A stretch of 64,000 nt of DNA from the NCBI GenBank assembly GCA_030512335.1, contig JAULSU010000002.1:1984001-2048000 (forward strand). The letters run 5' to 3'. Positions within the stretch are counted from its first letter, which is position 1. Each line of letters opens with the position of its first letter. The notes under the pieces are model-generated. The model worked only from the letters and a program-made list of their open reading frames with translations. It was not told where the DNA came from and ran no database searches. The position numbers and the translations under genes were made by a program. The DNA comes from Immersiella caudata (taxonomy: Eukaryota; Ascomycota; Sordariomycetes; Sordariales; Lasiosphaeriaceae). Of this stretch, positions 55,875-64,000 are shown piece by piece.

Positions 55875-58800
55875 GCGGCACTGAGTCCTGGTGTCAACAC
55901 CGTCTCAAGCCTCCCGCTTCTCTCAGCAAGCTAGCGGGGGACCAACAACCGAGGAGCCAGATTCGCCAGGCGCCGAGGGGAAACGAATGCCAGCGCTGCG
56001 TGTTTCGTTCGTCCCGCTAGCCAGTAGGGCTTACAACGTCAACTCGCGTTAGCGTTTAGTGTGGAATGGATTCACTGGAATCGCAGAAGGCTGGCGAGGC
56101 GGTCTGGCGGCCCACCAAGGCCAAATTGGGCGAGCCAGGGCAAACTCCACGTTCACTTCCCCGCGATGGCGTCTGGCGAGATCCTTTCCGGGTTGCTGTG
56201 CTCGTCAGGATCAGACACCCTGGGTGCTTCGCGAAACATGGCACGTCTGTGGGCCAAAAGCTTCGACCGCCGCCGGCCCCCGTCGTTGGTGTTGGCTGAT
56301 CGGCAGTCCAAAAAAGCGCCAAAATTCTTCTTCCGGCCAGCCGCGATGAACATCGAGAACGTGTTGCGATGCAAGCCACCGCTGCTCCTGACAGGTGACG
56401 GGGTAGTGTGGAGGCTCTGGCCGCGCCTCAAAACACCATGCCCCTCCCGCGGCATTGCAACATGTGTGGTGGGAAATGTGTGATGTGTGATTGCCCATCG
56501 CGTGTTGCTGGTTGCGGTTGTTTGTCGCGTCTGTCCGCAGCAGCTCCCTACCGATAGTGCGATCTCGAATGCCAGATTCGAGGGATATTTTTATTCGCAA
56601 ATTGTGCAGTGCAGTGCCCGCTGCTGCGGACACCCGACGAAGCGGGAGCCCCTGGCGGTGCATGGTCACTGCTTCTGCTTGCTGCTGCTGCTGCTGCTGT
56701 TGCTGCTTGTTTCCCCTCACTTACTGTGCTCCATGGCCCGCCGTCGTCCAATGGCAGGGCGCACAGCGGCGGGAGAGCTGCTGCGAATGCCAGTTGCGGC
56801 CAGAGAGGGCTGCCCCATGTCTCCCGAAATAATCTGCACAGCCTTATTCAGGTCCGCATTAGGATTGCCGTCCCCTCCACAAACTGGACGACGGCTCGGT
56901 GCGAATCGTGGCTTGGACGTATCATCTGCACCTTCAGCGTCGAATATGTGGCACGTCTCGTTGCTCTCGTTGCGCCTCATGAGCGGACGAACCTGAGATG
57001 AGTGAGGTCATGATGTAACACAACACCATCGAGGGTCTGCACTGCATTACGGGATAGGATACACGGCAGCGCACCGCACCGCTCTGTGCTGCGCTGCGCT
57101 CGCCAGCGGGGAGTCTCGGATAGACGCAGCACCGACCGAGCTGTCACGACAGCAATCAGCGGTCCCCACGAAGCCTTCTGTCGCTGTGGGTTGCGAAGGT
57201 GCATTGTGCCATCACGGAACTGTCAGCATCTTGTCGACACGGCGGCCTCCCCACGAGGAAAAGATTCCTTCCTTCCGCTCCGTAGAACGTCCGCCCAGCA
57301 GCGTACTCACCCCGCGACCACGATCGCGGGAAGCCGAGATCACCGCTGGGGATGAAGGGAGACAGGATGGTGGCGTAGAAGTTGGAAGCTCTTGGCAGCA
57401 GAGGTCCACACAAGCCGCCTGTCGCCCACCACACTCCCGAGCCGGCGGCAACACCCCCGAGCGCCCCTCCCATGCCGGCGGCTCCATCAGGCTTATTTGA
57501 CGCGCCGTGCGCCAAAAAACTGATGAGCCACTGGCCCCGTCTGGGACTTGTGTGAACCACAGGCTGTGAGTGGACGTCAGGCCAACGGCAGTCACGTCGC
57601 ATTCGATAGAACTCTGCGCAGGCAACGCGCTGGATAGGGACGGTAGATGCATCTGCTAATTGCAGAACTTTGATCGAGAGCGAGATATACGGCCATGACG
57701 CTGCCAGAGACCCATGACTCCGGTGAGAGGGCGACCGATAGTCACAACCGAAGTGACCTACGCGTACTTGATCCAGTCGGTGGGGAGGGGAATCCTGCTG
57801 ATAAGGACCCTACCGTGACAAAAGCGGTGATGCACCCGGGGAGCGGGGAGGTAATCCCTAAAGGCTCGAAAGCCGGCTGGTGCTTCTTGCTCGGTTATGT
57901 TCGTGAAGCGCGAGATCTGATTGGATCGGGAGCTGAGTGGGACCACCGCCCGAGTCTTTACCCTCTCTCGCTCGGAGTCGGGCCTCGAGCAAGCCCCCCT
58001 TCTGTCTGCCCGGCATGCGATGCGATGCGTTTCGATGCAATTGAGCCTCGGTCAACGATAACTGCACGTGCTGGAGTAGGTACTGAGCAAGAGAAGTCTC
58101 AAGATGTGTCGGAGACTGTTACAGCGGGAATCACTTCCTGCCTCCTGCCTCTCGTCACCGAAGCCCCACCTGGCTGCGTCTGGGAAATTTCTGATTCTCG
58201 CAGCATTTGATTTGTGTCCATGAGTGTTGTGAACAGTCATCCGGTGTCCCTGCCTGCTCCGAGGCGAAATCATGTCCACAACAGTCCCTTTGACGGAGAG
58301 TTTGAAACATTCTCGATGTAAGGAGATAGGGGTCAACGAAGCTTAACGCTATCAGCAGTGTCTCTCCAATCACGACCCGCACAGTGAGACCCTTTCATAC
58401 CCACGTCTCCATTGACGTTTGATGTCGTGTCGTTGCGGGCCAGAAGTGCCGCCTGTTTTTCTCCTGCATGTCATCTCTTACCACTTCGCTTTTCCTCGGG
58501 CGCCTTTGCTCGCGGATCTTGAGTTGAGTCTCGACATCCAGGGGCCAACGATCGACAGTGGTGGAGAGATTGCCAGAGCAAAAACACTACCACACGTGTG
58601 ACGGCAGGGTAGGAAGAGCGAGCAGATCGGCGTCGTTCAAGCCGGCTCGAAGAATGCTGCCGTAATCGGACTAGCCGGAACCCAAAAGGCCAAGGAATTG
58701 GCGACTGGCATCGTGATTGGCAGCTTCACGAGAACACCCTGGCCCCCAAAGACACCCATGCCCGAAACCCTGCGACGTGTGGGGAAGCGAGCCTGCCAGC

Positions 58801-60625
58801 AAAAAAGCTAAAATCCAAAAAAAGCAGTCCATAGGGAGGGCAGTGCAACCTTGGTGCTGGGAACTTGGCAGCCATCTTCCGTCTGCGCGATGTGATGCCG
58901 TGCGATATTCCACACCGACGGGTGGTCGACGGGGAGCGGTAGCGGTACGAGCCTCGTTCCCACTCAATATCTGCCATCGCTAAGGTGGCCAGGGGCCGTG
59001 ATATTGATGAGGAGATGGCGGTCGGCAGCTGGGCAATCTGTTGCTGTCGGACCGGGTCATGGCGGTGCCTCCCACACAGAGTCCTCGCTGTGCCGTATCT
59101 CCGCCTCCTCCCGGAACACTGATCCAGGGTTTCCCTTGAGCCAAAGCGTAAGGACATCCAACTCTTGATGCTACAACCTGGGTTGGTGGCCTGTGGCACC
59201 GCTTTTGCTCCTTTCGCGAAGCTGCGAGTCGTCAAGTTTACTGGCAAATGGCACTCTTTAGAAGAATCGATCCATTTCAATAGAGATTGTGGGTCAATAA
59301 CAATCTTCGCCTGTCGGTGTGAAAGTGGCCGGAAACGCGACCACAACTGTTCTTAACAATTGCCCACAGTTGCCCGAGCGGGAACTGTCTACCAGCAAGG
59401 GTGATATTGCAGGCCGCCGGATAGAATGGTGCATTTGGCCATCACCTTGGCGAGTGTGTCCTCCATCCGATCCACAGAGCGTGCAAGAGTCAGGTTCCCA
59501 CCAGCCGCTCGGTTGCGCATGTTGCGACCGTCGAGCGTACATTGTGACGGCCATAGGACCAGCATCGTTCTGGTAAATGACGCTGTGATGGCTCCCCGAA
59601 CTTGGCGCCATAACCAAGGCGCCGCATGATTGGCTGGGTGTCATTCCTTTCCTTGGGTAGATGCGACCGGGATGCTATCAACTGTGGCATCCGTGAAGGG
59701 GCCGGGTCTGTCCACCGACACTGCGCAAAGTTAAACAGCAGTCACGTAAACCGCTCCGCTGCGCGTAACAAGCCAGGTCCTAACAAACTCAGCGCACATT
59801 CTTTTCCGTGCCTGGGATGGATGGGGATTACGGGAGTGGCAGCAACGACAATGATGCGATGGACGCCGCTCAGCCCTATAGGAGCGCCACAATGCTGGCC
59901 GACGAGCTGACAGGACGCCATGGTATGATGCGATACCAATCCCAAGGCATCCTCCCTCTCCCCCGCGACCTGCATCGCCTTAGCTCCATGCCCGCATTTC
60001 ATAGATCCCTTTCACGACCGAATAATGGAGCGAAGATAATCTCCCTGGCACACAGTTCGTTCTTCCCTGGCCCGACACGTCAGACGAGGCATATCGGACG
60101 GTGGATGAATTGTCCGCATTGGCGGTTGAGGAACCGTGTTTGGGCCGCTTCGTGGCTCTTTACGGCATTCCATGTCAAGCCAGTAACCACAGACCGAAGA
60201 AACGCTTCCACACCAAGCTTCCGGCCTCGCTTCCGCAGCCGTAACCGGCGCGGTAATTTCTCGCAGGCTAGCGACCGTTGTTGATCTGGTGGCCGAGACT
60301 TCATGCGACGCGCTCGTGACACTGTGATTGGCTCTGGGTCGGCATTGGGATCTGTAGGGAAAAGGAGAGTGGCTTGTTTTCATGCTTGTCCGAAACAACA
60401 GGCCCAAAGGCCACGGATCTTGCCGTGAGCTGTTCGTCTGCAGGGGCGGATGAGACACATAACCGGCACTGCGGCCCGGTTGACGTCCTGTGTGCGTTTG
60501 AAAAAGTGCCTACTGCGTTGGGTGGCAGAGAAAAAACACCCGCAGATGTTGGGGGCCGATTGGAGGTCATTTGTGAGCGAGTACCTGGTGATGTGCAAGG
60601 AGGCTTGCAAGTTAAGGTGGCCGCA

Positions 60626-60639
60626 GGGGGGGGGGGGGG
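60626..60639 (+). repeat. G14 homopolymer
   Basis: Fourteen consecutive G in gene-free DNA. Confidence 0.95.
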
Positions 60640-63600
60640 AAGACGCACCTTCCACGCGAAGCCTGCCAGGCGGTTCGCGAAGGCAAGAGCGACAAGAGGC
60701 GTGTGCGGTGTGGAAGCTGGGTGCGTGGAAAATCCTCCACGGGTTGAAAACAAGCACTAACATCCATCCCGCGTTCCGCTTACCCTTACCGCTTCCGCTG
60801 TCGCCAAATTACTAGGAACTTTCGCAATTCAAGATCAGAGAAAGAGGTCCCCGGTATCCATGGCGCCCCAGGGCCTTCACCCAGCCCACCATGCGAGCCG
60901 ACCATTCTAGATGGAAACTAGCTCAAAACAGAGCGGTCAACGAACCAGGAGAGGCAAATGGTGGGCCAACGATTCATCCGGCTGGCCTTAAGGAGCGTAG
61001 CCTCGGGGTTGCAGCATTATCATCAGGTCTCTTTAATAAGTGGATTCTTGTTTCATCATCACGCTCAATGGCAAGTGCCGAGAAGGTCGCAGGCGATGTG
61101 TGGCTGAATTCGGAGACAGGGAGACACCTCAGTAGGGCTGAGCCCAAGCAACTCTCCTCCAGGCTCGAGGTGGAGCCGGATGGTCGGTACTTTGACAAAC
61201 CCCTGCAGCAACTTCTGCACTCTGGACGGATCTTCGCCAACCCATGTCATTCAATTCGTGGTGGAGGTCTTCCCACCAGACCTAATCTTCGCCTAACTGT
61301 TTACAGCTACCTGTGCGACAGGCCCAAACGGGCCTGGCAGCGACTTGCACAGGATCGGATAGTTTTGTGTCCGATCGTGTATCGCCCATAGGTCAATTAA
61401 TACACCGCGATTGGTTCACCACGATGCCTTGTCCTCAGCAATGGGTCTGGAGAAGAGCATGACTCTGGTTGATGTTGCGATTTAGATAACAACTCAGACT
61501 GCCTCGTTGATCGCTAAGCTAGGCTTTCTAGGATCGGTTGGCGTTCGCGCCCCCTTGTTTCCGGTAGTTTTCCGCGCCACCAGTCAAGCCATCGAACGCC
61601 ATCATCAGAGGTTGGGGCGAAGGACCGAGTGGATTGGTCGGAGCTTTTTGTTCCTGATCAAAGTGGGCTTCCGCCAAGACGGCCACACCGAAAACCCTGA
61701 GCAAACTGGTTCTTGATCGGGCGGCACGCCGAGTCGGCCGTCAATCACGGCAGTTTGCACCGCGCGCCCGGAGCTGTAGAGCCAACTCGCCGGAACACGG
61801 ACGCTGGAGAATCGGAAGGTTTTGCAGCAATACGCGAGTGCATCGAAATCGAAGCAAGATCAAATACGGGCACGGAGTAATTGCGGCTTTAACGACAAAC
61901 TGGAATAGAAGGGGCACCTTATCCGCTGCTGTCAACATGGCCGACATCCCTCCCAATTTCAGTAGGTGTTCATGAGACCTTGGCCGAACTCAACATGCGG
62001 CTTGCAGCTTGACCAGTGGAAGCGGAACAAACTCACTGCTGACGAACATGGAAGAGCATGCGCGAGCCCACCTGGCCCCGCGCGCAAAGAACAGGAGCAT
62101 CACGCAGAGCCTCAATGTTCAGTTAGCCGATATTAGGGGCATGCAACGACCAGACAATTCGAAACGTTCCCTTTATCGCGGTAACAGAAACGCGGCCAGC
62201 ACAGCAGTGTGCGCACCGGTCAGGTTCAAGACGGTTCCCTTTTCGGAAAAAAGAGACGAGCATGATTCCTCCACCCCCACCCCTCGAGCGTCGAGCACAG
62301 GCCTCTCGGCTGTCCAACAGCAGCATCCTTGGCGGGGATCCTCCCGTCATTGGCAGATCAAGCCTTTTGTTCGCTCATCGTTTCACCCCCGAAACTGTTT
62401 GCCAGTCTGGCAGTAGCAAGGCAGAATTGAACGTTGCTGCATCGACAAACTGCGACTGGCAGCAGTCAATGGCGGGATTGAATGCCTGAGGTGATTGTCG
62501 GAGCGTGATTCGACGGGGAAGCTCAGTCGGTAGACGGAAATCTGGGGTGTTGCTATTTTAGCATCCATTAATTACCAACTCCGAAGCAGTACAGGACCTT
62601 GACCCCTGAAGGCACACGGACATTGGCCAACGCCCAATAGATCAGGTTGGGCACAGGGTATATTTCTTGCGCGGATCGGGGAATGATCTTGAGCCGCACT
62701 TTACACCACGATATCAAAGGTCACCACGGAACAAGCCGTTTTGACTTTGCGCAGACGAGATTACCTCCAAGCAAGGCAATGCGGAGTTCACGGATATCGG
62801 CGCTTCGAGGTCGGGATGAGAAAAGAAAAAAAAAGGATCCTATCATCGACCAGATCTTGCAACAGAAGGTTAGACACAGCTCCAATACGGGGCATGGAAC
62901 ATTGGGCGACGACAGGAGAAGGACGCCCTCTCAAGTCACCCTGCGCAGTCGATCGGTATGGCTTGTTGGTGTTGGTTGAACCTTGTGGCGCAGCCCCACG
63001 ACTGACAGCACCTCGGGTCTCAACCCAGACACACACAGAGTGTCGACCGAATGAATCGATCACTTGGCACAATTCTTCCGGATCACTGTTTCCGGAATCA
63101 CATCAGTCGCAGTCTCATCAAGAGGATCAGCCGAATAGCTTCTCTTGCAGGGCGCACCGTGAGCTACCTAGCTCTAAGGTCATGTGGCAGCGAGGGGTTG
63201 GGGCGGAGGACTCCCTCTCCACACCACTTTGCAGTGCTTGGGGCCCCCATGGAACTTTTCCTTTCCCCTCACTACCCTTCGTCCCCACATCCATCTCGTC
63301 CCAGGGAATCGACTGGGGCAACTTTCCTGTCCCACCCGGAGTCTTCTCCGTCACGTACCTGAACCCAGCCTCAATCGGGGCCTGGATGGGGCAGTGAAAG
63401 GCAAGACAGTCCCGATGTAACCCGATGGCCTAAATTTGGACACACCCACACATCGCAGATCTACAAACACACCCTCAGTTCAAGGATCCCGCCAACCTAG
63501 AGATCGTTCAATCAATTTTGCAAAATCGCGTTGCAGGACCCGACTGGATATTGAATGGCAGCAATGACACTGACACTGATCGGAACGCTGGCGGGAGGAG

Positions 63601-64000
63601 ACCGCCACCGCATCAACACATTTACAGGCTTGCAGTGACTTGCCAGAAAAGGGGCTTCCCGTGTCCCGCCCGTAGACACAAGCACAGCGGAAACCTCCAC
63701 CGGCAGCGAGATGGCGTCTCGCGAAGCCCAAGGTTGGTGGGATGGCGCAGAGGGTTTGGGGGTTTGGGGAACACCCACATGTCAACGCGGATCATATCAT
63801 ATTTACTGATATAGGGCTGCTGTGCCCGCATCATCGTCTGGGTAAAACACCCCTATGACGATATTTCCGCAACGGACAGGTCTTCGGGCACCTCGCACGA
63901 TACACCGCTGCGGGCGTTTGTTGCTCGGCTCACCTAGCTAGCCAACCCTCTCGTCAGGTGCCCACAGACAGGGCAGTTATTCCTAGACGACGCGGCCTGC

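Larger units (their letters stand above)
53948..64000. other. 10-kb region with no supportable gene
   Basis: I examined the open frames (the longest is 287 codons at 54494-55357, minus strand) and found no family motif or consistent splice chain. The left end must hold the promoter and leader of the C2H2 gene. Visible structure: (CT)n at 55837-55872, a CTG/CTGCTG run at 56685-56707 and G14 at 60626-60639. The region could contain a very long leader, non-coding RNA, or decayed repeats. The window ends without a gene boundary. Confidence 0.55.

Overview
The window is nuclear DNA of a filamentous ascomycete (Pezizomycotina, by inference a Sordariomycete). The support is short GT-AG introns of about 50-180 nt with CTAAC/CTGAC branch sites, fungal-only families (N2227 methyltransferase, DUF6590, a Zn2Cys6 regulator with a long C-terminal tail), GC-moderate sequence and wide gene spacing. 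There are no operons and no rRNA or convincing tRNA genes. I rebuilt the gene models by hand from splice sites and reading-frame continuity; every exon set listed sums to a whole number of codons.

Layout. 1-906: 3' flank of the first gene, with a degenerate short repeat. 907-2902 (-): Zn2Cys6 transcription factor, six exons. 2903-13602: about 10.7 kb with no gene I can support. 13603-16551 (-): Kap104/transportin nuclear import receptor. 17496-17996 (-): proteasome assembly chaperone 4, divergent from an N2227/carnosine N-methyltransferase-like gene at 18543-20027 (+). 20141-21470 (-): short-chain dehydrogenase. 22094-24394 (-): HERP/Usa1-like ubiquitin-domain membrane protein. 25253-26923 (+): mitochondrial phosphatidylserine decarboxylase Psd1. 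27175-28123 (-): nitroreductase. 29389-31221 (-): diflavin-reductase-like protein without a flavodoxin domain. 34036-36484 (-): DUF6590 protein, seven exons. 38519-40714 (+): large disordered/coiled-coil protein. 42923-44736 (-): low-complexity protein. 45305-47999 (-): Hrd1 E3 ubiquitin ligase. 49112-50272 (-): Efm7/Nnt1-type methyltransferase. 51557-53947 (-): C2H2 zinc-finger factor. 53948-64000: another 10 kb with no supportable gene.

Functional threads. Hrd1 and the HERP/Usa1-like protein belong to the same ER-associated degradation machine; they lie about 21 kb apart, and each has a TGACGTG-type element upstream. PAC4 and the N2227 gene share a 546-bp divergent promoter. Psd1 and the HERP-like gene share an 858-bp divergent promoter.

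The most striking find is a set of three introns, two in the dehydrogenase and one in the unrelated nitroreductase. They have nearly the same length (127-135 nt), the same phase, related ends and a shared GTCTC..GGAG / CTCC..GAGAC hairpin. They look like members of an introner-like (intron-spreading) family. A second notable feature is a 489-nt, stop-free, in-frame GT-AG segment inside the C2H2 gene, which may be a retained intron or exitron.
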